NCBI RefSeq assembly: GCF_001905385.1
Contig: NZ_LIPF01000006.1
Span: 248,001 to 312,000, forward strand
Direction: 5' to 3'
Length of the DNA stretch: 64,000 nucleotides
Origin: Streptomyces sp. CB02414
Lineage (GTDB): Bacteria; Actinomycetota; Actinomycetes; Streptomycetales; Streptomycetaceae
Part shown: positions 1 to 8,681 of the stretch, piece after piece
Layout of the letters: the number at the start of each line of letters is the position of its first letter
Numbering within the stretch: position 1 is the first letter of the stretch
Translations under genes and position numbers: made by a program
Notes under the pieces: generated by a model
What the model saw: the letters and a program-made list of their open reading frames with translations, nothing else
Database searches by the model: none
What the model was told of the DNA's origin: nothing

Positions 1-336
1 CACGGCATGCACCATGCCGCATCGCTCCAGATGCGAGAGGTAGGTCTGGCGCAGCCCCAGGCGGGGCCCGCCAATCCAGTTGACCGCCCGTACGGGAGCG
101 CCGCGCCTTCGCAGCAACTCCAACGCGCAGTCCAGTGTTGGATCTCCTGTCGGCCGTGGGGCCACCACGGCGATACGATCCCCGTCTGGGGCTATACGTC
201 CGGCCAGCGCCAGCTCCACCAGCTGCGCTCCGGCCAGACCGAGGTCGAGCGACTGCGGCTGCGCGGTGGTACCCGTGGTCGGGTCCAACGCCAGCAGCAG
301 AAGCTCCTCCGGAAGTGTTCTGCGGCTCCTGCCCAT
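1..336 (-). CDS. GPP34 (GOLPH3/Vps74-like) family protein, 3' end cut by the window
   Basis: The minus frame from ATG 336 stays open to the window edge (112 codons). It begins MGRSRRTLPEELLLLALDP and continues with an LGLAGAQLVELALAGRI helix. This Leu-rich start, with a GAxLxELxLxGRI motif, is typical of actinobacterial GPP34 proteins, which resemble the phosphoinositide-binding GOLPH3 fold. The bacterial role is unknown; peripheral membrane binding is an inference. It is divergent from the carboxypeptidase gene. The C-terminal half is missing, so the family call rests on the N-terminus only. Confidence 0.7.
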   Translation of the reverse strand, partial: MGRSRRTLPEELLLLALDPTTGTTAQPQSLDLGLAGAQLVELALAGRIAPDGDRIAVVAPRPTGDPTLDCALELLRRRGAPVRAVNWIGGPRLGLRQTYLSHLERCGMVHAV

Positions 337-457
337 CCATGCCTCCCCGCGTGGATGACAGACAGGGTGACCCCTCTCACATTGGTCTGTCGAGGGTGCG
401 TGACCGCTTCGTAGTGGAACCAGTAGGTATGTCGTTCTCGTCTACCGCGTGGGTTCC

Positions 458-497
458 ACCCGTACACAGGACACTGGTACATGGTTCCGGTACGGGT
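458..497. promoter_or_regulatory. 8-bp inverted repeat in the divergent promoter region
   Basis: ACCCGTAC at 458-465 is answered by GTACGGGT at 490-497 with a 24-bp spacer. It lies between the divergent GPP34 and carboxypeptidase genes, just upstream of the latter. It could be an operator or an RNA hairpin in the carboxypeptidase leader. No regulator is assigned. Confidence 0.3.
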
Positions 498-540
498 TCG
501 GTAGCGCACACGAGGCGTGCGGCGCATGGAGGAGGCATCG

Positions 541-3084
541 GTGGCGGGCGAGTCCCCCGACAGGTCGAAGCAGCACGAGTCGTCGGAAGAACCGACGTCG
601 GGGAGCGCGGGTCCGGTTCCCGAAGCCAGGACCGGGGCGAGCGAGACGCGTGATCCGCGGCTGTCGGTGGCGCGGGAGGACGCGAAGCCTTCGGCGTCCG
701 CCGGGACCGGGAAGTCTCGCGGCGGGGTCGACACGGCCACCCGGGTGCTGTCGGTCCGCGACACGCGGGACGACGACGCGGAAGCCGACGCCGACGCGGG
801 GAGCGCCGGGTCCTCCACCGCGGCCGAGGACGAGCCCGCGGGACCCGCCGCCGCGAGCGACGGACGGCTGCGGGACGCCGTCGCGGCGTGGGTGGCGACC
901 GCCGAGGAACGGGCCGCCGCGAACGCACGGCACGAGGACACGGAGGGCGACGCGGAGAGCGACGCCGAGGACACGCCGGGCGCGGGGGCCGCAGGGGGCG
1001 TCAGGCCGGACGCCGAGACGGCCACGGACGCCGACGAGGCCCCGGACGAGGCCGGTACGGCTGCGGACGCCCCCCGGGACACCGGCGCGCTCGCCACCGC
1101 CGGGCAGGAGGACGACGCCAAGACCCCCGCAGGCGGGCGGGACACCGCCGCCACGGACGCTGACGAGGCACCGGACGAGTCCGGTGGCGCGGTCGCGGAC
1201 GTCGACGCGGACTCCGAGGTGCCGCGGGACGGGGCGAAGCCCGCGGCCGGCCACGGTGCCACGGCGGACGACGAGCCGGCCCCTGAGGGCGACTCGGACC
1301 GCCCCGCCGGCGGGAGCGCGGAGGCGTCGCGGGACGCGGAGAGCCGCACGGACGAGCGCGCCGACTCGGACGCCGACGGCGAGACGCCCGCAGGCGAGCG
1401 CACCGACTCGGATGCCGACGGGGAGCCTGGCGGCAGCCCTGACGCGCCCCACGACGGCAAGACGCCCTCGGACGCGGATGCGGACGCGGACACCGGTGCC
1501 GACGCCGGCAAGGCGGCCGGTGGGGATCAGCCCACCGCCGTTTTCAAGGCGCTGCGGCCCTCCGCGCGCGAGGTCGACCAGCCGACGACCATGCTGAAGC
1601 TCGGCGACGCCGCCGCGCCGAAGAAGCCCGGCGGGAGCGCCGAGAGCGACGCCGAGCGGACCAGCAAGTTCGTGGCCCTCCGGCAGTCGGACGACCCGGC
1701 GACCCGCAAGCCCCCGCAGAAGGCGCCGCAGGCCCCCCGCACCGGAACCACCACCGCCGTACCGCACGTCGGGCCCGAGCGGACCACGCAGCAGCCGCTG
1801 CCGCCGAAGCCGCCGCTGGACCTGCTGGCGGAGCTGACGAACACGCCGCCGCCACCGGAGACCCCGCTGCGCACGACGATGCGCCGGGTCAAGATCTGGA
1901 CCCCGCTGGTCCTGCTCCTGGTGGTCGTCCTCGGCGTGGTGCAGTCCATGCGCGCGCTGCCCGCGCCCGAGCTGGACCTCACGGCGCAGGAGAGCTTCGC
2001 GTTCGAGGGCGGCAAGCCCGAGATCCCGTGGCCGTCCAGCGGGCAGGCGGCGCTGGACGTGCAGGGCATCGGCACCTTCGGCTCGTCCGGCGAGCAGAAG
2101 CCCGTGCCGATCGCGAGTGTCGCCAAGGTCATGACGGCGTACGTCATCCTGCGCGACCACCCGCTCAAGAGCGGCGCCGACGGCCCGATGATCGAGATCG
2201 ACCAGGCGGCCGAGGACCAGTCGAACGCCGGCGACGAGTCGACCGTGCAGGTGTACGCGGGCGACGAGATCTCCCAGCGCGAGGCGCTGGACGCCATCCT
2301 CATCGCGTCCGCGAACAACGTGGCGCGGCTGCTCGCCCGCTGGGACGCGGGGTCGGAGAAGGCGTTCGTGGAGAAGATGAACGCCGCCGCGAAGGACCTC
2401 GGCATGACCAACACCACGTACACCGATCCGTCGGGCCTGAACAACACGACGGTCAGCACGGCCGTGGACCAGGTGAAGCTGGCCAAGGCGGCGATGGAGT
2501 CGGTCGCCTTCCGCGAAGTGGCCCAGAAGATGTCGTACAACGACTACAAGGGCGTCAACCACTCCAACTGGAACCAGCTGGTCGGTCACAACGGCGTCGT
2601 CGGCATCAAGACGGGCACCACCACCTCCGCGCTCGGCAACCTCGTCTTCGCGGCGAAGAAGGAGGTCGGCGGCGAGACCCGGACCATCGTCGGGGCCGTG
2701 GTGCGCCAGCCGGCGACCGCGGACAAGGGCATCCTCGCCGCCGCGCTCGACTCCAGCGACAAGCTGATCCGGGCCGCGCAGGACGTCCTGGAGTCGTCGA
2801 CGATCCTGAAGAAGGGGGACGTCGTCGGCTACGTCGACGACGGTCTCGGCGGCCGGACGCCGGTCGTCGCCACCGAGGACGTCAAGGCCGTCGGCTGGCC
2901 GGGCCTGACCGTGAAGCTGACGTTCGAGGCGGACGAGGTGCCGCACACGGCCGCCGCCGGCACGAAGGTCGGCACCCTGACCGTGGGCGACGGCGGCGCG
3001 GCGGGTGCGGTGAAGGTTCCCGTCGCCCTCCAGAAGGATCTCGTGGAGCCCTCCTTCACGGACAAGCTGACCCGGCTGGGCTGA
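541..3084 (+). CDS. D-alanyl-D-alanine carboxypeptidase (peptidase S11) with long cytoplasmic acidic tail
   Basis: This is a penicillin-binding DD-carboxypeptidase of about 847 aa that trims peptidoglycan stem peptides outside the membrane. The S11 triad is complete: SVAK (Ser near residue 526), SAN (near 590) and KTG (near 690). One membrane segment (IWTPLVLLLVVVLGVV, about 450-470) precedes the catalytic domain, so the first 450 residues are cytoplasmic. They are acidic, Ala/Asp/Glu/Pro-rich and repetitive. GTG 541 is preferred because GGAGGAGG ends 6 bases upstream; GTG 517 and ATG 526 are in-frame alternatives. S11 enzymes are usually 300-450 aa, so the tail is unusual. A strong terminator follows. 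Confidence 0.9.
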   Translation: MAGESPDRSKQHESSEEPTSGSAGPVPEARTGASETRDPRLSVAREDAKPSASAGTGKSRGGVDTATRVLSVRDTRDDDAEADADAGSAGSSTAAEDEPAGPAAASDGRLRDAVAAWVATAEERAAANARHEDTEGDAESDAEDTPGAGAAGGVRPDAETATDADEAPDEAGTAADAPRDTGALATAGQEDDAKTPAGGRDTAATDADEAPDESGGAVADVDADSEVPRDGAKPAAGHGATADDEPAPEGDSDRPAGGSAEASRDAESRTDERADSDADGETPAGERTDSDADGEPGGSPDAPHDGKTPSDADADADTGADAGKAAGGDQPTAVFKALRPSAREVDQPTTMLKLGDAAAPKKPGGSAESDAERTSKFVALRQSDDPATRKPPQKAPQAPRTGTTTAVPHVGPERTTQQPLPPKPPLDLLAELTNTPPPPETPLRTTMRRVKIWTPLVLLLVVVLGVVQSMRALPAPELDLTAQESFAFEGGKPEIPWPSSGQAALDVQGIGTFGSSGEQKPVPIASVAKVMTAYVILRDHPLKSGADGPMIEIDQAAEDQSNAGDESTVQVYAGDEISQREALDAILIASANNVARLLARWDAGSEKAFVEKMNAAAKDLGMTNTTYTDPSGLNNTTVSTAVDQVKLAKAAMESVAFREVAQKMSYNDYKGVNHSNWNQLVGHNGVVGIKTGTTTSALGNLVFAAKKEVGGETRTIVGAVVRQPATADKGILAAALDSSDKLIRAAQDVLESSTILKKGDVVGYVDDGLGGRTPVVATEDVKAVGWPGLTVKLTFEADEVPHTAAAGTKVGTLTVGDGGAAGAVKVPVALQKDLVEPSFTDKLTRLG

Positions 3085-3114
3085 CGGCCCGCCCACCGGG
3101 GCCGTACCGATGTG

Positions 3115-3146
3115 ACGCCCCCGCGGCCGCCCGGCCGCGGGGGCGT
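3115..3146 (+). terminator. Terminator after the carboxypeptidase
   Basis: There is a perfect 15-bp stem (3115-3129 with 3132-3146; arm ACGCCCCCGCGGCCG) with a 2-nt loop, 30 bp past the stop. It has no T-run, as is usual in streptomycetes. Confidence 0.75.
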
Positions 3147-3274
3147 TCGCTTTCCACAGGGGAACAAGCGACGGTGCGGGCGTGCGTGCTAGCGTCACGA
3201 AACGGGGCAGGTCGCCGGTCGCGGGAACGGGACACGGCCGAAATCAGAAGACGGGACACGGGGAGTGCCTTCAG

Positions 3275-5158
3275 GTGGCCACTGCGGAGCCGACACGCGC
3301 CGACGACGCCGAACCGGGCCCGGGAACCGGCCCGCGACCACGCGTACCCGCGCCCCGCGCGGACGACGGCCGTGACACGGACCGTGCCGGTGACGGTGCC
3401 GGGCGCCGCGAGCCGGAAGCGCCGTCCGCGGTGAAGGCGGCGTTCCTCGCCCTGCGCGAGCGCATGCTGCGCCACCCCGTGCTGTCCGTCACCGCCCTCG
3501 CCGGGCTCCTCCACATCGCCTGGTTCTTCACGTTCGCGAACAGTGGCGGCGACCTCGCGGCACAGGACGCGTGGGCGGAGTTCGTCGGCCGGCACCCGGA
3601 CTCGGCGTACAACCTCGCCTGGTACGGCGGCATGCACCCGGTGTCGTACAGCGTGGTCTCGCCGTACCTGATGTCGGTGCTCGGCGTGCGTACGACGATG
3701 ATGATCGCCGGGACGCTGTCGGCCGGGCTGCTGACGATGATCCTGATCCGCAGCCGGGTGGTGCGCAATCCGCTGTGGGCGTCGCTGGCGGGCCTGTTCG
3801 GGCTGATGGGCAACGCCGCGTCGGGCCGGGTGACGTTCGGGCTGGGCATGATGTTCGGGCTCGGCGCGGTCGCCGCGGTGTTCTGCTGGCCGCACCGCTG
3901 GCGGCACAAGCGCTGGGCGAAAGGGCTGTGCGCGGCTCCGCTGGCCGCGCTGTCCACCATGGCGTCACCGGTCGCGGGCCTGTTCGTGGGCCTGGTGGCG
4001 GTGGCCCTGTTCCTGCAGAAGCGCCGTCCGGGCGCCTGGTCGCTGGGGCTGGCACCGGCCGCGGTCGTGGCGCTGTCGGCCGTGCTGTTCCCCTTCTCGG
4101 GCACCCAGCCGATGGCCTTCGGCTCGGCCGTCCTGCCGGTCCTGTTCGCGGGGCTGGTGTTCTGGTTCGTGCCGAGCACCTGGACCACGGTGCGGATCAC
4201 GTCCGCGGTGTACGGCCTGTCCGTGCTGCTGGTCTGGCTGATCAGCTCCCAGATCGGCTCCAACATCACGCGCCTGGCGATGCTCTTCGCCGGGGCGGCA
4301 CTGGTGGCCGCGCTGCCGTTCACGGTGCCGAAGTCCCGCAAGTGGTACGCGCTCGTGGTCTCGCTCGTCGGCTTCGCCGGCTGGATCGGCTTCAAGTCGG
4401 CCGACGACGTCATCCACACCCAGCCGACCGCGTCCTGGGCGCGCGAGCTGGCACCGCTCCTCAACGAGCTGCAGGAGGTCGGCGCGGAGAAGGGCCGGGT
4501 GGAGGCCGTGCCCGCGCGTTCCCACCGGGAGGCCTCGGCGCTCGCGCCGTACGTGAACCTGGCCCGCGGCTGGACCCGCCAGGCCGACATGGAGCGCAAC
4601 CCGCTCTTCTACGACGACACGCTCAACTCGGCGAACTACCACGAGTGGCTCAAGCGATGGGCCGTGCACTACGTGGTGCTGCCCAAGGGCGAGCCGGACG
4701 GTGACGGCGGCAAGCGCGAGCGGGAGCTGCTGCAGCGGGGCCTGCCGTACCTGAAGCAGGTCTGGGGCGACGCCAACTGGCAGCTGTTCCAGGTGCTCGA
4801 CCCGACGCCGCTGGCCGAGCCCAACGCCGTCGTCCAGAGCGCCGAGCAGGACGAGTGGACGATCGACGTGAAGGAACCGGGCCGCATCCTGATCCGGATG
4901 CCGTACTCGCCGTGGCTGAGCCTCGTCGACGACGAGGGCAACAAGCTGGAGCCGCCCCAGGAGACCGAGGCCTCCAAGAACGCACCGGAGGGCACGCCGA
5001 AGACGTACGACAACGTCAACGGCTGTCTGACGGAGACGGAGGAGACCGCCAAGGGCGACAAGTGGACGACCTTGGTCGCACCCGAGGCGGGCACCTACCG
5101 GCTGGCTTCGCCGTACGGGCTCAAGCGCGGCACGCCCTGCCCCGACGAGCTGGAGTAA
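3275..5158 (+). CDS. Polytopic membrane protein of unknown function (GT-C/transporter-like)
   Basis: The product is about 627 aa. A charged, proline-rich N-terminal stretch of about 60 residues comes first. Some ten hydrophobic segments follow (for example HPVLSVTALAGLLHIAWFF, MMIAGTLSAGLLTMILI and ALVAALPFTVP). The C-terminal soluble domain of about 200 residues contains WLKRWAVHYVVLPKG and a Cys pair near the end (NGCL, TPCPDELE). This layout resembles GT-C glycosyltransferase-like or MFS-annotated membrane proteins, but I see no catalytic motif. GTG 3275 follows GGGGAG by 9 bases; earlier in-frame codons look non-native. It is the second gene after the carboxypeptidase, beyond that gene's terminator, so a cell-envelope role is only an inference. 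Confidence 0.75.
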   Translation: MATAEPTRADDAEPGPGTGPRPRVPAPRADDGRDTDRAGDGAGRREPEAPSAVKAAFLALRERMLRHPVLSVTALAGLLHIAWFFTFANSGGDLAAQDAWAEFVGRHPDSAYNLAWYGGMHPVSYSVVSPYLMSVLGVRTTMMIAGTLSAGLLTMILIRSRVVRNPLWASLAGLFGLMGNAASGRVTFGLGMMFGLGAVAAVFCWPHRWRHKRWAKGLCAAPLAALSTMASPVAGLFVGLVAVALFLQKRRPGAWSLGLAPAAVVALSAVLFPFSGTQPMAFGSAVLPVLFAGLVFWFVPSTWTTVRITSAVYGLSVLLVWLISSQIGSNITRLAMLFAGAALVAALPFTVPKSRKWYALVVSLVGFAGWIGFKSADDVIHTQPTASWARELAPLLNELQEVGAEKGRVEAVPARSHREASALAPYVNLARGWTRQADMERNPLFYDDTLNSANYHEWLKRWAVHYVVLPKGEPDGDGGKRERELLQRGLPYLKQVWGDANWQLFQVLDPTPLAEPNAVVQSAEQDEWTIDVKEPGRILIRMPYSPWLSLVDDEGNKLEPPQETEASKNAPEGTPKTYDNVNGCLTETEETAKGDKWTTLVAPEAGTYRLASPYGLKRGTPCPDELE

Positions 5159-5180
5159 CCCGCCGCACTCACCGGCGGGT

Positions 5181-5196
5181 GTTCACGTAGGTGAAC
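5181..5196. promoter_or_regulatory. Palindrome GTTCAC-GTAG-GTGAAC upstream of the symporter
   Basis: Perfect 6-bp arms at 5181-5186 and 5191-5196 lie 177 bp before the symporter start, followed by a CTTTTTAC tract. It is a candidate operator for the symporter. It could instead be a weak hairpin after the upstream gene, though the stem is short. Confidence 0.35.
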
Positions 5197-5372
5197 CGAG
5201 GTCAGCTAGCCGAACCTTTTTACTCGCTCTTGACCTTCCCCTTCCTTGTCGTGCCCGCGTCGTCGCACCCACGATGAGCGGGCACTTCGCGGCCTGCCAC
5301 GCCCCTACCCCGCTCGTGCGAAGTGCCAACCGGCTGAGCGGAGTTCACAAGGCGGACCCCGGAAGGGGGCAC

Positions 5373-6956
5373 ATGAACGGTCTCGACTGGTCCGTGCTCA
5401 TCGGCTACTTCGCCGTGATGGTGGCGATCGGCGTCTGGTCGCACAAACGCGTGGACAACGTCAGCGACTTCTTCACGGCCGGCGGCAAGATGCCCTGGTG
5501 GCTCTCCGGCATCTCGCACCACATGTCGGGCTACAGCGCGGTGATGTTCACCGGGTACGCGGGCATCGCCTACACCTACGGCGTGACGTCGTTCGTGACG
5601 TGGTCCTTCCCGATCGCCCTCGGCATCGCCATCGGCTCCACCCTGTTCGCGCCGCGCATCAACCGGCTGCGCTCCCGGCTGCACGTGGCCTCTCCCCTGG
5701 AGTACCTGAAGAACCGGTACAACCTGCCCACCCAGCAGGCCCTGGCCTGGTCCGGGATGCTGCTGAAGATCGTGGACGTGGCCGCGAAGTGGGCGGCCAT
5801 CGCCACCCTGCTGTCGGTCTTCACCGGCATCTCCCTCAACCAGGGCATCCTGATCACCGGCGTCGTCACGGGCGTCTACTGCACGATCGGCGGCCTGTGG
5901 GCGGACGCGCTGACCGAGCTGGGCCAGTTCGTCATCCAGCTGCTGGCCGGCGTCGCGATGTTCGTCGCCGTCGTCATGAAGCTCGGCGACCACGGCGGCT
6001 TCTTCGGCGTCTGGGACGAGCCCGAACTCCAGGGCCACGCCGAACCGCTGGTCGGCCCGTACGGGGCGGTGTTCCTGCTCGCCTACCTCTTCATCAAGCT
6101 CTTCGAGTACAACGGCGGCATGCTCAACCAGGCCCAGCGCTACATGGCCACGAGCAACGCCCGGGAGGCCACCCGCTCCGCGCGGCTGTCGGCGGTGCTG
6201 TGGCTGGTCTGGCCGCTGGTGCTGTTCTTCCCGATGTGGATGTCGCCGCTGCTGGTGGAGTCGCAGAAGCCGGACGGCTCCGACTCCTACGCCCTGATGA
6301 CCGAGCAGCTGCTGCCGCACGGGCTGCTGGGCCTGGTCATCGTCGGCTTCTTCTCGCACACCATGGCCATGTGCTCCTCGGACGCCAACGCCATCGCCGC
6401 CGTCTTCACCCGTGACGTGGCGCCGGTGCTGTCGGCGCGGGCGCGGGCCTGGGGCACCCGGTCCGGGCTGCTGGCGGCCCGCCTGACCACGGTGGTCTTC
6501 CTCGGGCTGTCCATGGCGGTGGCCACGCAGGTCGACTCGCCGACGTTCAAGGACATCATCACCGTCGTCATCAAGTGGGTGGCCGGACTGATGGGCCCGA
6601 TCGCGATCCCGATGATGCTCGGTCTGCTCCGGCCCTTCCGCCGCTCCGGCCCGACGGCGGCGCTCACCAGCTGGGCGGCCGGTCTGCTCGCCTTCTGGCT
6701 GGTCAACTACCCGATCCACTGGAGCGTGGAGGGCGGGGTGCCGCTGGAGTACCAGGTGTCGATCCCGCTGGCCGTGTCGCTGGTCCTGTACGTCCTGATC
6801 GGCTACCTCAAGCCGGAGGACACCCCGGAACGGCTCGCGATCATCGAGAAGGTCAACACCGACGGCGACGACGACGCCTCGGGCGCGGCGGCCGCGATCC
6901 CGGCGCCGGCGGGCGGCGCGGAGGAGTCGGTGGCGCGGTCCCGGGTGGGTGACTAG
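5373..6956 (+). CDS. Sodium:solute symporter (SSS family)
   Basis: This is a 527-aa inner-membrane secondary transporter with about 13 hydrophobic helices. Early residues give the family layout: a first helix (WSVLIGYFAVMVAIGVWS), then DFFTAGGKMPWWLSG and SGYSAVMFTGYAGIAYTYG. It should couple Na+ uptake to import of an organic solute; the substrate is not readable, though homologues carry sugars, amino acids or organic acids. The C-terminus is hydrophilic and Ala/Gly-rich. ATG 5373 is chosen because GGAAGGGGG lies 4 bases upstream and the first helix follows at once. It is convergent with the VOC gene across a long hairpin. Confidence 0.88.
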   Translation: MNGLDWSVLIGYFAVMVAIGVWSHKRVDNVSDFFTAGGKMPWWLSGISHHMSGYSAVMFTGYAGIAYTYGVTSFVTWSFPIALGIAIGSTLFAPRINRLRSRLHVASPLEYLKNRYNLPTQQALAWSGMLLKIVDVAAKWAAIATLLSVFTGISLNQGILITGVVTGVYCTIGGLWADALTELGQFVIQLLAGVAMFVAVVMKLGDHGGFFGVWDEPELQGHAEPLVGPYGAVFLLAYLFIKLFEYNGGMLNQAQRYMATSNAREATRSARLSAVLWLVWPLVLFFPMWMSPLLVESQKPDGSDSYALMTEQLLPHGLLGLVIVGFFSHTMAMCSSDANAIAAVFTRDVAPVLSARARAWGTRSGLLAARLTTVVFLGLSMAVATQVDSPTFKDIITVVIKWVAGLMGPIAIPMMLGLLRPFRRSGPTAALTSWAAGLLAFWLVNYPIHWSVEGGVPLEYQVSIPLAVSLVLYVLIGYLKPEDTPERLAIIEKVNTDGDDDASGAAAAIPAPAGGAEESVARSRVGD

Positions 6957-6977
6957 GGCCTGGCCGGCTTGTGGGTG

Positions 6978-7013
6978 CGGACGGTGTCCCGGTCTGGGCC
7001 GGGGCACCGTCCG
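6978..7013. terminator. Bidirectional terminator between symporter and VOC gene
   Basis: The 15-bp stem (6978-6992 with 6999-7013, one G-T wobble) has a 6-nt loop. It sits in the 60-bp gap between convergent genes and can serve both strands. Confidence 0.75.
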
Positions 7014-7016
7014 GGC

Positions 7017-7436
7017 TCAGCGCAGTTCCTGGATGCGGATCTGGTTGCCGGCGGGGTCGCGGAAAGCGCAGTCGCGGACGCCGTACGGCTGCTCGGTCGG
7101 CTCCTGGACGATCTCGGCGTCGTGCCCCCGCACCTTCTCGAAGGTGCCGTCGAGGTCCTCGGTGGCGAGCAGGATCCACCCGTAGGTGCCCTTGGCCATC
7201 ATCTCGGTGATGGTGCGGCGCTCGGCGTCGGTGATGCCGGGGTCGACGGCCGGCGGCGCCAGGAGCAGGGAGACGTCGGGCCGGCCGGCGGGGCCGACCG
7301 TGATCCAGCGCATCTTGCCCTGCCCGACGTCCTTGCGCACCTCGAAACCGAGGACGTCCCGGTAGAAGGTGACCGCCGCGTCCGGGTCGTCGTGCGGGAG
7401 GACGGTGGTGTGGATGCTGAGGTTCATGACCGTCAC
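7017..7436 (-). CDS. VOC (glyoxalase/bleomycin-resistance) family protein
   Basis: This 139-aa cytoplasmic protein has one pair of beta-alpha-beta-beta-beta modules: the first around LPHDDPDAAVTFYRDVLGF and the second around WILLATEDLDGTFEKVRG. Such proteins use a metal site for glyoxalase, dioxygenase or ligand-binding roles. The C-terminal FRDPAGNQIRIQE is the usual last strand. The substrate is not predictable. ATG 7436 and ATG 7427 are both possible starts, and neither has a strong ribosome site. Confidence 0.8.
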   Translation of the reverse strand: MTVMNLSIHTTVLPHDDPDAAVTFYRDVLGFEVRKDVGQGKMRWITVGPAGRPDVSLLLAPPAVDPGITDAERRTITEMMAKGTYGWILLATEDLDGTFEKVRGHDAEIVQEPTEQPYGVRDCAFRDPAGNQIRIQELR

Positions 7437-7491
7437 GCTAGCGGCGGCCGTCGGCCGGTGCTTCTCGATTCCTGACTGTCTCCAGCCGCGT

Positions 7492-8607
7492 TCAGCCGCG
7501 CGGGTAGCGCGCCAGCCACCCCGGGGACGACCCGGCCGGACCGTGCAGGGCAGGGCCCTGGGTCATCTCCATGGCGAAGTCGTCGGCCAGTTCCAGCATG
7601 GTCGGGCGGCCCTCCAGCTCGGCCAGCCAGGCGGGCGGGAGCGCCGTCTCGCCGTGCAGGGCGCCGAGCAGCCCGCCGGTCAGGGCGCCGGCCGCCGCGG
7701 AGGGCCCGCCGTGGTTGACGGCGAGCCGCAGCCCGTGCCGTACGTCCTCGCCGACGAGGGAGCAGTACACGGCGGCCGCCACGAGGCCTTCCGCGGTCCC
7801 CTCGCCGATCAGCTCGGTCACCCGGTCCGCCGTCGGCAGCCCTTGCCGTACCGCGCCCAGCGCATGCTGGAGGGCGGCCGCCACCGGCTCGTGTCCGGGC
7901 CGGGCGGCGAGCAGGGCGAGCGCCCGCTGCACCGCGGCGTCCAGGCTGTCGCCCCGCGCCAGCCCGTGCACGATCACGGCGTACGCGCCCGCCGCCAGAT
8001 AGCCGCCGGGGTGGCCGTGGGTCTGCGCCGCGCACTCCACGGCGAGCTGGTCGACCAGCTGCGGCTCCCAGCCGACCAGCAGCCCGAACGGCGCCGAGCG
8101 GGCGGCGGCCTCCGCACCCCGCTCCCCCGGGTTCTTCGGCGCCTGGGGCGTGCCCATCGTCTCGTCGCCGAGTCCGAGCAGCAGCGCCCGGGGCGCGTCC
8201 CGGCGGGCGTACAGCCATTCCTCGCGGGCCAGCCAGCCGTCGTCCTTGCGTCGCAGGTCGGGCCCCCAGTCGCGCTGGGTGGCGGCCCAGCGCCGGTAGG
8301 CCCGGTGCAGGTCGGTCGGCGGGTGCCAGGCGCCGGTGTCCCGGCGTACCTGGGCGCGGATCAGCCCGTCCACGGAGAACAGGGTGAGCTGGGTGAGGTG
8401 GGTGACCGCACCGCGCCGGCCGTGGGCGGGTGCCGGGTCGGTCAGGCCCTCCGCGCCGTGCTCCTGGCGGATGCCGTCGAGGTCCAGCCCGTCGACCGGG
8501 GCGCCGAAGGCGTCGCCGACGGCCACGCCGAGCAGTGTCCCTCGTACCCGGCTGCGGAAGTCCTGCTGTTCGGCACGTCCCCAGACGGCACCGGTTGTCG
8601 CGCCCAC
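7492..8607 (-). CDS. ADP-ribosylglycohydrolase-fold protein with lost metal-binding aspartates
   Basis: The 371-aa protein has the ARH opening motif (RGTLLGVAVGDAFGAPVDGL) and the C-terminal helix set that ends in GALTGGLLGALHG. In active family members that helix follows a GDSDST-type motif whose aspartates bind two Mg2+. Here it reads GGPSAAAG, so both Asp are gone. Hydrolysis of ADP-ribosyl groups is therefore doubtful; binding or scaffolding is an inference. The first acidic motif is also changed. GTG 8607 follows GGGAGG by 5 bases. The gene points away from the LysR gene start and may be cotranscribed with it, 74 bp downstream. Confidence 0.8.
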   Translation of the reverse strand: MGATTGAVWGRAEQQDFRSRVRGTLLGVAVGDAFGAPVDGLDLDGIRQEHGAEGLTDPAPAHGRRGAVTHLTQLTLFSVDGLIRAQVRRDTGAWHPPTDLHRAYRRWAATQRDWGPDLRRKDDGWLAREEWLYARRDAPRALLLGLGDETMGTPQAPKNPGERGAEAAARSAPFGLLVGWEPQLVDQLAVECAAQTHGHPGGYLAAGAYAVIVHGLARGDSLDAAVQRALALLAARPGHEPVAAALQHALGAVRQGLPTADRVTELIGEGTAEGLVAAAVYCSLVGEDVRHGLRLAVNHGGPSAAAGALTGGLLGALHGETALPPAWLAELEGRPTMLELADDFAMEMTQGPALHGPAGSSPGWLARYPRG

Positions 8608-8681
8608 CCGGGCCTCCCTTCGGCACCGACACGGTCCGTACGTACGACGTCCAGCACTGTATTCGAACGAGGGCGGTCGGT

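Noticed and set aside
442..3198. 918-codon minus-strand frame opposite the carboxypeptidase
   Set aside because: Arg/Gly/Leu-rich shadow of a high-GC gene; the plus strand has complete catalytic motifs.
5180..5215. Iron box for the DmdR1-type repressor
   Set aside because: GTTCAC palindrome and neighbouring bases do not fit the TTAGGTTAGGCTCACCTAA-type site as I remember it.
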